From Streptomyces cynarae (GTDB lineage Bacteria; Actinomycetota; Actinomycetes; Streptomycetales; Streptomycetaceae), in contig NZ_CP106793.1 in assembly GCF_025642135.1 (NCBI RefSeq), forward strand, positions 8,586,001 through 8,650,000: a DNA stretch of 64,000 nucleotides. The letters are read 5' to 3'. This document shows positions 33,796 through 43,349 of the stretch, one piece after another (within the stretch, counting starts at the first letter, position 1; every line of letters begins with the position of its first letter). The notes under the pieces were generated by a model. It saw only the letters and a program-made list of their open reading frames with translations, did not search any database and was not told where the DNA came from. The translations under genes and the position numbers were made by a program.

Positions 33796-34839
33796 TCACT
33801 CCTGGACCTTGCCGCCGGTGATGCGGGAGATGGCGAGGGCGACCAGGATGATCAGGCCGTTGAGAGCGCCGATCCACTGTGCGGGGACGCCCGCGAGCGT
33901 GAGCACGTTCTGGATCATGAAGAGCAGCAGGATGCCGCAGAACGCGCCGAACATGGTGCCCTTGCCGCCGTTGAGGCTGATTCCGCCGATGACGGCGGCG
34001 GCGAAGACGGTGAAGATGTAGCCGTTGCCCTGCGCGGAGGCCACCGAGGCCAGCCGCCCGGACAGCAGGAGCCCGGCGAGGGCGGCGAGCACGCTGCCGG
34101 TGACGATGACGATCCACAGCACCCGGTCGGTGCGGATGCCGGCCGCCTTCGCCGCGTCGACGTTGCCGCCGATGGCGTACAGGGAGCGGCCGAAGCTGGT
34201 CCAACCCAGGACGACGATGGCGACCGCGAACAGGGCCAGGCAGATCCAGATGGAGGCCGGCATCCCGAACCATTCGGCGGTGCCCAGGTAGAGCATGGAC
34301 GCCGGCAGTTGGAAGAAGGTCTGGCCGCCGGAGATGCCGGTGAGGATGCCGCGCAGCACGATCAGCATGCCGAGGGTGACGATGAAGCCGTTGAGACCGA
34401 AGCGGATGATCAGCAGCGCGTTGATCACGCCGACCAGCGCGCCCACGGCGAGCGTGACGGGAATCGCCCAGGCACCGGGCAACAGCCCGAGTCCGTGGCC
34501 CGCGCCGGCCGGGACGACCAGCCAGGCCGCGACGCCGGGCGCCAGGCCCATGGTGGACTCCAGCGACAGGTCCATCTTCTTGACGATCAGGATCATCGTC
34601 TGGGCCAGGACCAGCAGAGCCATCTCGGACATGGTCTGCAGGACGTTGATGAGGTTGTCGGCCTGCAGGAAGACCGGGTTGACGATCTGGCCCACGATCG
34701 CGATGACGACGATCGCGGGGACGAGGGCGAGGTCGCGCAGCCGGGCCAGCGGTATCCGGCCGCCGAACAGCGCGGTCCGCTTCGCCTCACGCTCCGGGCC
34801 CTTGGCTGCGGCTGTGTCCGCGAGGACGGTTTCAGGCAT
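33796..34839 (-). CDS. Monosaccharide ABC transporter permease (RbsC/CUT2 family)
   Basis: A 347-residue membrane protein with about nine hydrophobic helices and family motifs [48 protein letters not shown] and [18 protein letters not shown] single CUT2 permease gene encodes the homodimeric channel. It overlaps the ATPase stop by eight bases and should import a free monosaccharide, most likely L-fucose given the downstream enzymes. Confidence 0.93.
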   Translation of the reverse strand: MPETVLADTAAAKGPEREAKRTALFGGRIPLARLRDLALVPAIVVIAIVGQIVNPVFLQADNLINVLQTMSEMALLVLAQTMILIVKKMDLSLESTMGLAPGVAAWLVVPAGAGHGLGLLPGAWAIPVTLAVGALVGVINALLIIRFGLNGFIVTLGMLIVLRGILTGISGGQTFFQLPASMLYLGTAEWFGMPASIWICLALFAVAIVVLGWTSFGRSLYAIGGNVDAAKAAGIRTDRVLWIVIVTGSVLAALAGLLLSGRLASVASAQGNGYIFTVFAAAVIGGISLNGGKGTMFGAFCGILLLFMIQNVLTLAGVPAQWIGALNGLIILVALAISRITGGKVQE

Positions 34840-36394
34840 TGAGGTCCACTCCTTCCATCGCGGCCACGAGTTCGTGGTCGTGCCAGCCGCGGGCGATCTC
34901 TGAGGTCACACGGCCCTGGAACATCACCAGGACCCGGTCGCACATGCGCAGGTCGTCGAGTTCGTCGGAGGCGATGAGCACTCCGGTGCCCGTTTCCGCG
35001 GTCTCCTCGACCTTGCCCAGGAGGAACTCCTTGGAGCGCATGTCCACGCCCGCGGTCGGGTTGATCAGAACCAGCAGCTTCGGGTCGTCGGCCAGGGCGC
35101 GGGCCATGACGACCTTCTGCTGGTTGCCGCCCGAGAGCGCGGAGACGGGCAGGTCGGGGCCGGGCGTCTTGATCGCCAGGTGCTCGATCATGTTGTCGGC
35201 GAGCCGGTCCCGGCGGTCACGGCTGAGGAAGCCGTTCCTGCCGAGCCTGTGGGGAACGGACAGCGTGGCGTTGTCCGCGATCGACATGTCGGGCACGAAG
35301 CCCTGGTGGTGCCGGTCCTGCGGGACGAACCCGGCACCGGCGGCGAGCGCGGCGGGCACGCTGCCGGGACGCGGACGCTTGCCGGCGATCTCCACCTCGC
35401 CGCTGTCGGCGGCCCGCAGTCCCACCACGGTCTCGGCGACCTCGGTGCGTCCGCTGCCCGCGGCCCCCGCGAGCCCGACGATCTCCCCGGCGCCCACCTG
35501 GAAGCTGATGTCTTCGTAGGTCTCGCCGCTCAGACCGCGGACGCTGAGCACGGCCGTGGCGCCGGCGTCGAGGGTGCTCGCCCGCTCCTCACGCCGGTCG
35601 GCCGCCGCCTCACCGGTCATCGCGGCGACGAGCTCGGTGCGGGGCAGTTCGGCCACCGGCGCGGTCAGGATGTGGCGGGCGTCCCGGAACACGGTCACCA
35701 TGTCGCAGATCTCGTAGACCTCCTGCAGGTGGTGGCTGATGAACAGGAACGTCACACCCTGCCGTTGCAGGTCGCGGATGCGGTCGAAGAGCCGGTTGAT
35801 CGCCGCGGCGTCGAGCTGGGCGGTCGGCTCGTCGAGGATGATGAACCGGGCGCCGAAGGACAGCGCGCGGGCGATCTCCACGAACTGCCGCTGCTCCACG
35901 CTGAGATCAGCGGCGGGCGTCTGCGGGTCGACATCCACCGACCAGGTCGAAAGCAGCTCCTGCGCCCGCCGGCGCACACCCTGCCAGCTGATGAGCCGGC
36001 TTGGGCCGTGGTCGTGCCGGTTCAGGAAGAGGTTCTCGGCGACGGTCAGCGTCGGGATGATCGTCGACTTCTGGTAGACACAGGCCACGCGCCGGCGCCA
36101 GGCGTCGCGGTCCGCCAGCCGCGGCGCCGGGCTGCCGCCGAAGGTCACCGTTCCCTCGTCCGGGGCCTGCAGGCCGGTCAGGACGGACACCAGGGTCGAC
36201 TTGCCGGCGCCGTTGCGGCCGACGAGCGCGTGGGTCTCGCCGGGCCTGATGGTGATCCGGGCGCCGTTCAGCGCCACCGTCGGACCGAATCGTTTGACAA
36301 TGCCCGCCGCCTCGACGACGGGCGGATCTGCCGGGACCCGTCCGTCGTCCGTCGGGGCGGGTGCGGGGCGGACTGCTCGTTCCCCGTCGCTCAT
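34832..36394 (-). CDS. Sugar ABC transporter ATPase (RbsA/MglA type, two nucleotide-binding domains)
   Basis: A 520-residue fusion of two ABC domains. The first has Walker A GRNGAGKST, signature LSVEQRQFVEIARAL and Walker B FIILDEPTA; the second has a degenerate Walker A (GAAGSGRTE), signature LSGGNQQKVVMARAL and Walker B with Asn instead of Asp-Glu (LLVLINPTAGVD), the usual asymmetry of RbsA-type proteins. The first 30 residues are a Pro/Ala-rich extension. It lies 45 bases after the binding-protein gene. Confidence 0.95.
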   Translation of the reverse strand: MSDGERAVRPAPAPTDDGRVPADPPVVEAAGIVKRFGPTVALNGARITIRPGETHALVGRNGAGKSTLVSVLTGLQAPDEGTVTFGGSPAPRLADRDAWRRRVACVYQKSTIIPTLTVAENLFLNRHDHGPSRLISWQGVRRRAQELLSTWSVDVDPQTPAADLSVEQRQFVEIARALSFGARFIILDEPTAQLDAAAINRLFDRIRDLQRQGVTFLFISHHLQEVYEICDMVTVFRDARHILTAPVAELPRTELVAAMTGEAAADRREERASTLDAGATAVLSVRGLSGETYEDISFQVGAGEIVGLAGAAGSGRTEVAETVVGLRAADSGEVEIAGKRPRPGSVPAALAAGAGFVPQDRHHQGFVPDMSIADNATLSVPHRLGRNGFLSRDRRDRLADNMIEHLAIKTPGPDLPVSALSGGNQQKVVMARALADDPKLLVLINPTAGVDMRSKEFLLGKVEETAETGTGVLIASDELDDLRMCDRVLVMFQGRVTSEIARGWHDHELVAAMEGVDLNA

Positions 36395-36439
36395 CTCAAC
36401 CGCCTTGGTGATGTTCGCCGTTGGTCTTCGGACGTGGTG

Positions 36440-37504
36440 TCAGCCGAGGTTGTTGCCCCACAGCGACTTGTCGTCGCTCTTGACACTGGGCACGCCGCCG
36501 TAGGTACCGCCGTCAGCAGTGACGAGCGGGGCGGAGAGCTGGTCCTCGAGCAGACCGGGACGCACCTGGATGATGGTGCTGCCGTGGTCGGTCTTGCCGG
36601 GCTGGAACGTCTTCCCGTCGATCGCGGCCTTCAGGTAGTACAGGGCGTACTTCGCGTAGAGGTCGGCCGGCTGCGAGACGGTGGCGTCGATCTGCCCGGC
36701 GGCGATGTCCTTCAGCTCCTCGGGGATGCCGTCGTTGGACACGATGAAGACGTGCTTCTTGTCCTTCGGACCCACCAGCAGGCCCTTCTGCTTGAGCACC
36801 TGCAGCGTCCCGGACAATGCGAAGCTGGACTCCATGTAGACGCCCTTGATGTCCGGGTTGGCGGTCAGGTCCGTCTGCAGCTTCTGCGCGGCGGTGGCGC
36901 CATCCCAGTTCGTGGGCTCACCGAACACCTTGATGCCCGGGTAGTTCTTCTTCATGCAGTCGTTGAACGCCTCGGTCCGGTCCCGGCCGTTGATCGAGTC
37001 CAGACCGCCCTCCAGCATGACGACCTTGCCCTTGCCGCCCAGCTTCGTGCCCAGGTACTGACACGCCTTCTCGCCGTAGGCGCGGTTGTCGGCCCGCACC
37101 ACCATGAACACCTTGCCGCTGTCGGGGCGGGTGTCGACCGTGACAACCGGGATCTTCTTCGCCTCCAGCTGCGCCAGGGTCGGCGCGATGGCAGCCGTGT
37201 CCTGCGGAGCCATCGCCAGGCCCTTGACGCCCTGACTGATGAACGTCTGCGCGTTGGCAGTCAGCTTGGCGACGTCGTTCTGCGAGTTCGTCGTCTTCAG
37301 CGACAGCCCCAGCTGCTTGGCGTACTCCGGCGTGTACTTGATGTACGAGTTCCAGAAGTCGGTGTCGGAACGCGGGTAGTCGACGCCCACCAGCGGGGCG
37401 CTGCCCGACGACGAAGCGGTGCCCGAGCCACTGCTGCAGGCGCTGAGCAGCGCCAGGGCGGACAGGGCCGAGGCGGTGGTGCAGAGTGCGGTTCTGAGTC
37501 TCAT
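36440..37504 (-). CDS. Monosaccharide-binding lipoprotein (CUT2 family)
   Basis: A 354-residue binding protein. The signal MRLRTALCTTASALSALALLSAC ends in a lipobox. The mature part is a periplasmic-binding fold with GVDYPRSDTDFWNSYI, KGLAMAPQDTAAIAPTL, VTVDTRPDSGKVFMVVRADN and VSNDGIPEELKDI. ATG 37504 follows GAGGAAG; the frame is open further upstream without a better start. It is the first gene of the fucose array, so the promoter should lie in the divergent gap to the fucosidase gene. Confidence 0.93.
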   Translation of the reverse strand: MRLRTALCTTASALSALALLSACSSGSGTASSSGSAPLVGVDYPRSDTDFWNSYIKYTPEYAKQLGLSLKTTNSQNDVAKLTANAQTFISQGVKGLAMAPQDTAAIAPTLAQLEAKKIPVVTVDTRPDSGKVFMVVRADNRAYGEKACQYLGTKLGGKGKVVMLEGGLDSINGRDRTEAFNDCMKKNYPGIKVFGEPTNWDGATAAQKLQTDLTANPDIKGVYMESSFALSGTLQVLKQKGLLVGPKDKKHVFIVSNDGIPEELKDIAAGQIDATVSQPADLYAKYALYYLKAAIDGKTFQPGKTDHGSTIIQVRPGLLEDQLSAPLVTADGGTYGGVPSVKSDDKSLWGNNLG

Positions 37505-37977
37505 CGGTACTTCCTCGCGCTGGTCCCGGAGCGGGAGATGGTTCGCAGAGCGACAGCCGTGGTCGCCGCATTCGAAGAGATGGGATGTATGTATAGGCGG
37601 CGACCGAGGGTGCTGTCTAGGTCTCGGGAAAAGTCGCTGCAAAACAGGTGGTCCTGTAGCTCTCCGCAGTGACCACTGAGGCAAATCGATCCCATCAATG
37701 ATGCGTATTTGTGATGCGCCGACGGCTTGCGTGCGGGCTCTGCCGGGGCGTCGCGTCTTTCGTGCATCGCATCGCGCAAACATTCCATGTCTGACGCTGA
37801 AGAAAAGGAACATAAGTGTCTTAATTGGGGTGAAGGGTCGAGTCGAGGGATTGCTTTCATCCCTGCACACCCGTTGACATCAGCCCGTCACATGGTCGAA
37901 CTTCATGCGTAACGTGCGGCGCTCCAGAGCCCGGGGGCGTCGTGTCTCCCCTTGTCCCCCACTTCAGGGATGTCCTC
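37505..37977. promoter_or_regulatory. Divergent promoter region between fucose importer and fucosidase
   Basis: The 473-base gap has no gene. It contains the inverted repeat ACAGG-TGGT-CCTGT (37644-37657), possibly a GntR-type site, two GATGCG direct repeats near 37701-37715, and a TTGACA at 37874-37879 that could be the fucosidase -35 box, though no good -10 follows. Assignment of these sites to the GntR regulator is inference. Confidence 0.4.
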
Positions 37978-40212
37978 ATGTCGAGCTCGTTCAACAGACG
38001 CCAGTTCCTGGCCGCCGCCACATGCGTGGCAGCGGCAGCCGTCGCCGGCGGCGGCCTCGGGGCGGGCGTCGCGCAGGCGGCACCGAGCACCTACACACCG
38101 TCGTGGTCCTCGGTCGACCAGCACCCGCCCGCCCCCGAGTGGTTCCAGGACGCCAAGTTCGGCATCTACTTCCACTGGGGCGTCTTCAGCGTTCCCGCGT
38201 ACGACAGCGAGTGGTACCCGCGCAACATGTACATAGCCGGCAGCGCGGCCAACCAGCACCACGTCGCGACCTACGGCGACCCGTCCGTGTGGCCGTACCA
38301 CAACTTCATCAACGGGGCGAAGGACCTGGCGGGCAACTTCGTGCAGTTCGCACCGAAGCTGAAGTCGGCGGGCGGCAACTTCGACCCCGACGCGTGGGCG
38401 CAGCTGTTCGTCGACGCGGGCGCGAGGTTCGCCGGACCGGTCGCCGAACACCACGACGGCTTCTCCATGTGGAACAGCCAGGTCAACGAGTGGAACTCGG
38501 TCGCCAAGGGCCCGAAGCTCAACCTGCTCCAGCTGTTCACCGACTCCATCCGCGCCAAGGGGCTGAAGCTCCTGGTGGCCATGCACCACGCGTTCAACTT
38601 CAACGGCTACTACGACCACGTGCCGGCGCAGTCCGACCCGAGCCTGCAGAAGCTCTACGGGCAGCTGGGCACCACGGCCGAGAACCAGCTGTGGTACGAC
38701 AAGCTCAAGGAGGTCGTCGACCTCGCCCAGCCCGACATCCTCTGGGAGGACTTCGACCTGTCCAAGGTCGACGAGGCCCAGCGGCTGAACTTCCTGTCGT
38801 ACTACTACAACCAGGCGAACGCCTGGGGCCGCGAAGTCGTCGCCACCTACAAGGACGGCTTCGACAGCCACGGAGAGGTCTTCGACTACGAACGCGGCGG
38901 CCCCGCCGACGTCACCGCCCCCTACTGGCTCACCGACGACAGCATCTCCAGCTCCAGCTGGTGCTACACGAACGGCATCGGCTACTACAGCACCCAGCAG
39001 ATGCTGCACTCGCTGATCGACCGGGTCAGCAAGAACGGCAACATGCTGCTCAACATCGCCCCGATGGCGGACGGCACGATCCCCCAGGCACAGCAGGACA
39101 TCCTGCTCGGCATCGGCGACTACCTGAAGCGCTTCGGCGAGTCGATCTACTCGACCCGGGCCTGGACCGCGTACGGCGAAGGCCCCACGCAGATGGGCGG
39201 CGGTTCGTTCACCAACCCGCAAGCCGGCACCGCGCAGGACATCCGCTTCACCCGGAACAAGAACAACACCGTCCTGTACGCCACGGTCCTCGGCTGGCCG
39301 GGCAGCACACTGACGATATCGACGCTCAACTCCGCCCGGATCAACGTCAGCTCCCTGGCCTCGGCGCAGCTGCTCAACCCCACCGCCGGCACGTACACGA
39401 ACCTGCCCGCGCCGACGCAGGACGCGACCGGGCTGCACGTGACCCTGCCTTCGTCGTCGGCGCCGTTCTCCGCCCTCGCCTACGTCGTCAAGCTGACCTT
39501 CTCCGGCCAGATCCCGACCCTGCAGCCACTGGCCGGGGCCGTGGCCTACCAGGACGTCAACTACTCCGGCGGCTACGCCGTGCTCCCGATCGGCTCCTAC
39601 ACCGCCGACCAGCTGACGCTCGCCGGACTGCCCAGCCGCAGCCTGTCCTCGCTGAAGCTGGCCCCCGGCTACCAGATCATCGGCTACTCCGGTGACAACT
39701 TCACCGGCACGGCCTGGACCTTCAGCGCCGACAACGCCGACCTGCGCAACACCGGCAACAACGACGCCGTCGTGTCGATGAAGGTACAGTTCAACCCCTC
39801 GGCCTGGCTCAGGATCACCAACGTCACCGACGGGCTGGTGCTGGACAGCGGCGGCAACGTCCCCAGCGGCTCCAACCTCAAGCAGTGGACCTGGAACGGC
39901 AGCACCAACCTGCAGTGGCAGGCCGTCGACCTCGGCAACGGCTACTACAAGCTGGTCAACCGCACCAACGGCATGGTCGCCGACGGATGGGGCGCCACCA
40001 CGAACGGGTCCGCCGCCCAGCAGGCTCCCTGGAACGGCGGCACCAACCAGCAGTGGCGGATCACGCCCCGCGGTGGCGGCAGGTACTGGATCGCCAACCG
40101 CACCACCGGCCTCGTCCTCGACGGCGGCGGCAACGTGCCCTCGGGCTCCGTGACCAAGCAGTGGTCCGGGAACAGCAGCCCCAACCTGGAGTGGACCTTC
40201 ACGGCGGTGTGA
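37978..40212 (+). CDS. GH29 alpha-L-fucosidase, Tat-exported, with C-terminal beta-trefoil (ricin-type) domain
   Basis: A 744-residue secreted enzyme. The N-terminus MSSSFNRRQFLAAATCVAAA is a twin-arginine signal ending near AQA (about 35). The GH29 barrel has AKFGIYFHWGVFS, EHHDGFSMWNS (158-168) and PDILWEDFDLS with the nucleophile aspartate near 258. A beta-sandwich follows, then a crystallin-like stretch (VAYQDVNYSGGYAVLPIGSY, about 520-610) and a ricin-type trefoil (LVLDSGGNVPSGS, MVADGWGATT, LVLDGGGNVPSGS). It releases terminal L-fucose outside the cell; the trefoil would hold it on glycans. ATG 37978 is preferred over 37942 because it begins the Tat signal. It is divergent from the fucose importer. 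Confidence 0.93.
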   Translation: MSSSFNRRQFLAAATCVAAAAVAGGGLGAGVAQAAPSTYTPSWSSVDQHPPAPEWFQDAKFGIYFHWGVFSVPAYDSEWYPRNMYIAGSAANQHHVATYGDPSVWPYHNFINGAKDLAGNFVQFAPKLKSAGGNFDPDAWAQLFVDAGARFAGPVAEHHDGFSMWNSQVNEWNSVAKGPKLNLLQLFTDSIRAKGLKLLVAMHHAFNFNGYYDHVPAQSDPSLQKLYGQLGTTAENQLWYDKLKEVVDLAQPDILWEDFDLSKVDEAQRLNFLSYYYNQANAWGREVVATYKDGFDSHGEVFDYERGGPADVTAPYWLTDDSISSSSWCYTNGIGYYSTQQMLHSLIDRVSKNGNMLLNIAPMADGTIPQAQQDILLGIGDYLKRFGESIYSTRAWTAYGEGPTQMGGGSFTNPQAGTAQDIRFTRNKNNTVLYATVLGWPGSTLTISTLNSARINVSSLASAQLLNPTAGTYTNLPAPTQDATGLHVTLPSSSAPFSALAYVVKLTFSGQIPTLQPLAGAVAYQDVNYSGGYAVLPIGSYTADQLTLAGLPSRSLSSLKLAPGYQIIGYSGDNFTGTAWTFSADNADLRNTGNNDAVVSMKVQFNPSAWLRITNVTDGLVLDSGGNVPSGSNLKQWTWNGSTNLQWQAVDLGNGYYKLVNRTNGMVADGWGATTNGSAAQQAPWNGGTNQQWRITPRGGGRYWIANRTTGLVLDGGGNVPSGSVTKQWSGNSSPNLEWTFTAV

Positions 40213-40302
40213 CCCTCGCACCGGCAGGACAAGCGGCTGCGGCGGGGCGCTCCACGCGCTTCCCGGCGCGGCCGCCAAAAGAATCACCTGCCCATACCTG
40301 CC

Positions 40303-40342
40303 CGCGCCCCGACCGGTCCACCGCAGACTCGGTCGGGGCGCG
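40303..40342. terminator. Strong stem-loop terminator after the fucosidase gene
   Basis: CGCGCCCCGACCG (40303-40315) and CGGTCGGGGCGCG (40330-40342) pair perfectly over 13 bases with a 14-base loop, about 90 bases after the fucosidase stop. No long T-run follows, which is usual in Streptomyces. Confidence 0.75.
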
Positions 40343-40395
40343 GCTCAATGATCCGCTTCGATGTGGAAGCGAGTCCATGTCGGGGGACGCCGAGC

Positions 40396-40409
40396 TCGAA
40401 ACGCTTCTG
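40396..40409. promoter_or_regulatory. Degenerate LacI-type operator (TCGAAACGCTTCTG)
   Basis: It matches 11 of 14 positions of the perfect palindrome in front of the GH3 gene at 43789-43802, including the core GAA-R-CGCTTC. It lies 47 bases before a coding-like frame that is coupled to the GH27 gene. Confidence 0.45.
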
Positions 40410-40456
40410 CTTCGGCAACGCCCACGTCTGGCCCACGCTCAACTACAGTCCAGCGC

Positions 40457-40909
40457 ATGCACTCGGTGAACTCCGGCGACACGGCGCTTTTCACCGACGT
40501 CCGCCTGGGCTCCCCCGGTGCGGAGACGGCCCCCGGATCCGCCACCCGGCGCCCTGAGTCCGGTGTCCGGGAGTCCGACGGCGAGGGCCTGGTCCGGCAG
40601 ACGGAGAGCGGCACGGGAGCCAGGCTGTCGCTCGCGGACGCGGTGGACGGGCCGTCATGCGTCTTCGCCGCCCAGGCCCGGAAGACGGCCGGAGGCGCGG
40701 GGTTCCTCCCCGACGTCGGCGAGACCTCCTCGCGGACCATGCTCGGGGCTCAGCCGCACGCCACGAGCAGCTTCGCACCCACCCCGGCCTCTCCGGTCAA
40801 GAACCGTGTGACCGACCCGGTCTGCGACCTCGCACCCTCCTCCTTCACTGTTCTGCGCACCCGCCCGGAAAGCGTCGTGCGCGCCCGCACCGGAAGCGAT
40901 CAGCGATGA
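40457..40909 (+). CDS. Hypothetical protein, possibly a truncated glycosidase remnant, coupled to GH27
   Basis: A 150-residue frame from ATG 40457 (MHSVNSGDTALFTDVRLGSP) to a stop overlapping the GH27 start by four bases (ATGA). Third positions are strongly G/C, as in real genes here. The C-terminus VTDPVCDLAPSSFTVLRTR resembles the beta-sandwich end of arabinofuranosidase-like enzymes, but no catalytic domain is present, so an internally deleted gene is possible. No clear ribosome-binding site. Function unknown; existence as a protein is uncertain. Confidence 0.4.
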   Translation: MHSVNSGDTALFTDVRLGSPGAETAPGSATRRPESGVRESDGEGLVRQTESGTGARLSLADAVDGPSCVFAAQARKTAGGAGFLPDVGETSSRTMLGAQPHATSSFAPTPASPVKNRVTDPVCDLAPSSFTVLRTRPESVVRARTGSDQR

Positions 40910-42207
40910 CCCGACAGCCACGCCCCATCCCCCCGCACCAGGCGCGCCCGCCGATGGGCTGGAACAGCTGGGACTGCTACGGCACCACCGTCACCGAGGA
41001 CGAGGTGCTCGCCAACGCGGTCTTCATGCGGGACCACCTGCTCGCGCACGGCTGGGACACCGTCGTGGTGGACATCCAGTGGTACGAGCCGACGGCCCGC
41101 GCTCACGGCTACAACACGGACGCGCCCGTGGTCCTGGACGCGTACGGCCGCCAGCTCCCGGCCCCGAACCGGTTCCCCTCGGCCGCTGCGGGAGCGGGCT
41201 TCGCACCGCTGGCCCAGCGGGTGCACGACCTGGGTCTGCGTTTCGGCCTGCACATCATGCGCGGCATCCCCCGCCGCGCCGTCGCCGCCCGGCTGCCCGT
41301 CGCGGGAACCGGCTTCACGGCCGACGAGGTCGCCGACACCGGCTCGGTCTGCCCCTGGAACTCCGACAACTACGGTCTCAACCATGACCACCCTGGCGCC
41401 CAGGCGTACTACGACTCCCAGGTCGCCCAGTTCGCCGACTGGGGAGTCGACTTCGTCAAAGCCGACGACATGCTCTTCCCGTACCACGAACGGGAGATAG
41501 CCGCCTACGCCCTGGCCATCGAGCGCAGCGGGCGGCCGATCGAGCTGAGCCTGTCGCCCGGCACCGACGTCTCGCTGGCCCGTCTCGACCATCTGCGGGA
41601 ACACGCCACCATGTGGCGGATCTGCGACGACCTGTGGGATCGGTGGGAGGACGTCGAAGCCCAGTTCGCGCGCATGGCCCGCTGGGCTCCCTGGCAGAGC
41701 GAGCGCGGCTGGGCGGACGCCGACATGCTGCCGCTGGGGCACGTCGGCATCCGCGCCGAGCGCGGCGAGGACCGGCTGTGCTCCCTCACCCACGCCGAGC
41801 AGACCAGCCTGCTCACCCTGTGGCTGATCTCGCGTTCCCCCCTGATGATGGGCGGCGACCTGCCCACCAGCCCTCCGGAGACCATCGACCTCCTCACCAA
41901 CGACGAGGCGCTGGCCGTGCTGTGGCACAGTAGGGACAACCGGGAGGTCCTGCGCGAGCGGGACCTCGTCCTTTGGACGGCCGGGGACGTGGACGGCCGC
42001 ACCCGTTACGCCGCGGTGTTCTCCCTGGCCGACGCCCCGAGCCGGGTGGCCGTACCCCTCGGGTCCATCGGCGCGGGCGCCGACCACCACGTGCGGGAGG
42101 TGTGGACACGCGGGGACGTCCCGCACGACGGACGCGACCTGCGTCTGGAGCTGCCCGCTCATGGAGCGTGCCTGTTCCGCCTGACCCCGCCGGGCACACC
42201 TGCCTGA
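40906..42207 (+). CDS. GH27 family alpha-galactosidase-like enzyme
   Basis: A 433-residue TIM-barrel enzyme: RPPMGWNSWDCYGTTVTED at the start, WDTVVVDIQWYEP, a WGVDFVKADDM strand with the likely nucleophile, CSLTHAEQTSLLTLWLISRSPLMMGGDL and a C-terminal beta domain. The core matches GH27, although several loops differ from classical alpha-galactosidases, and some relatives are beta-L-arabinopyranosidases or isomalto-dextranases. No signal peptide, so cytoplasmic. It would remove galactose or arabinopyranose caps from imported oligosaccharides. Start ATG overlaps the upstream frame. Confidence 0.82.
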   Translation: MTRQPRPIPPHQARPPMGWNSWDCYGTTVTEDEVLANAVFMRDHLLAHGWDTVVVDIQWYEPTARAHGYNTDAPVVLDAYGRQLPAPNRFPSAAAGAGFAPLAQRVHDLGLRFGLHIMRGIPRRAVAARLPVAGTGFTADEVADTGSVCPWNSDNYGLNHDHPGAQAYYDSQVAQFADWGVDFVKADDMLFPYHEREIAAYALAIERSGRPIELSLSPGTDVSLARLDHLREHATMWRICDDLWDRWEDVEAQFARMARWAPWQSERGWADADMLPLGHVGIRAERGEDRLCSLTHAEQTSLLTLWLISRSPLMMGGDLPTSPPETIDLLTNDEALAVLWHSRDNREVLRERDLVLWTAGDVDGRTRYAAVFSLADAPSRVAVPLGSIGAGADHHVREVWTRGDVPHDGRDLRLELPAHGACLFRLTPPGTPA

Positions 42208-42398
42208 CCCTCACCCCGTACGTCGGTCACGTCCTGAGCAAGGGCCTGTTGCCCGCCGACACACTCGTCGAACTCCTCCGCCCCGAAGCCGTTGCGGGAG
42301 CCGGTCGAGCCCAGGCCCGAGGTATACGGCGCACCGGGCACGAGGGCCGTACAGCGGGCGTCGCCCCGGCTGCGGGGTCGCGGAAGTGAGCGGCGGGG

Positions 42399-43349
42399 TC
42401 AGTGCTGGGCGAACTGGACCTGGGTCGGTTGTACGACGTCCGGCCGCAGCGCGATCCCGTTGATCGTCAGCCGTTCCCCATAGATGTCCGTCAGCCTGAT
42501 CGCGCTGCCGCACCCGCTGCCGTCGGCGGAGATGAAGTAGTTGAAGTCGGTGCGGGGCAGTTGCCGCCAGCCGCCGGAGGCGCGGACCTCCAGCCGCGTG
42601 ACCGGATTCCTGTGGCCGATCGCCTGAATGCCGCACCAATAGGGGCTGGACCCGGACTTGTACCTGATGGAAATGGTGCCGGACGTGCTGGGGCTCAGCA
42701 GGCTCCAGGTGATCGGGATCCGGCCGACGCTGAGGTCGGCGAGTTTGGCGAAGGCCTGCTGGCTGAGGTCGAGTTGCCCGGGCGCGCAGGGCAGGGGGCA
42801 CTCGTTGGTGATCCGCACCGTGACGGAGTTGCCGTTGGCCGCCCGGACGAGCACGTACGCGCCGCACGCCCGGGACGTATCGTAGTCGGTGGTGTTCATC
42901 GCCGCGATCATGAGGTCGGGGCTCGGGCCGAACAGACAGGCGCCGTCTCCGTTCCCGGCCTCGTAGGCGGTGGCGACTCCTCGGTAGGCGGTCCCGGGCT
43001 GAATCCGTCCCGCCGACGAGGTCGTGGGCGCAGTCCGCGGGGGCCGCGAGCTGTGAGTGGACGAGGGCTCAGCTGTCGCGGCGGTCGCAGAAGCCGTCGG
43101 GGTCGGGGTGCCGGTCGGTCTCGGGGAGCCAGAAGCGGTCGAGGTACCCGACTCGGTCGCGGCGGTGGCTCCCACCCGGGTGGTGGCGACGGGTGCGGCC
43201 GCCGCAGACCGTGCATCGACCTTGCGGTCGGGCAGCAATGCCACCACCAGGGTGGCGAGAACGCCCGCGGCGGTCAGCCCCAAGGCGGTGCCCAGCATGA
43301 TCCTGCGTCTGTGCCTGCGCTGCCGCGCGGCCTGCCTCGCTGTCTTCAT
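42399..43349 (-). CDS. Expansin-like (EXLX1-type) exported protein
   Basis: A 316-residue protein with a basic N-terminus and one transmembrane or signal segment (about 20-40, IMLGTALGLTAAGVLATLVVALL), a Ser/Thr/Pro-rich linker (45-115), then a double-psi beta-barrel (GVATAYEAGNGDGACLFG, CGAYVLVRAANGNSVTVRITNECP, LDLSQQAFAKLADLSVGRIPITWSLL) and a C-terminal Ig-like cellulose-binding domain (VTRLEVRASGGWRQLPRTDF). Bacterial expansins loosen cellulose-hemicellulose contacts without hydrolysis. It is divergent from the GH3 gene and convergent with GH27. ATG 43349 begins MKTARQAARQRRH; an upstream in-frame start at 43385 is less likely. Confidence 0.88.
   Translation of the reverse strand: MKTARQAARQRRHRRRIMLGTALGLTAAGVLATLVVALLPDRKVDARSAAAAPVATTRVGATAATESGTSTASGSPRPTGTPTPTASATAATAEPSSTHSSRPPRTAPTTSSAGRIQPGTAYRGVATAYEAGNGDGACLFGPSPDLMIAAMNTTDYDTSRACGAYVLVRAANGNSVTVRITNECPLPCAPGQLDLSQQAFAKLADLSVGRIPITWSLLSPSTSGTISIRYKSGSSPYWCGIQAIGHRNPVTRLEVRASGGWRQLPRTDFNYFISADGSGCGSAIRLTDIYGERLTINGIALRPDVVQPTQVQFAQH

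Noticed and set aside
42208..42398. Minus-strand stretch reading GLGSTGSRNGFGAEEFDECVGGQQALAQDV
   Set aside because: Composition is protein-like but the frame has no start, no family match I can name, and lies between two convergent genes; possibly a remnant.
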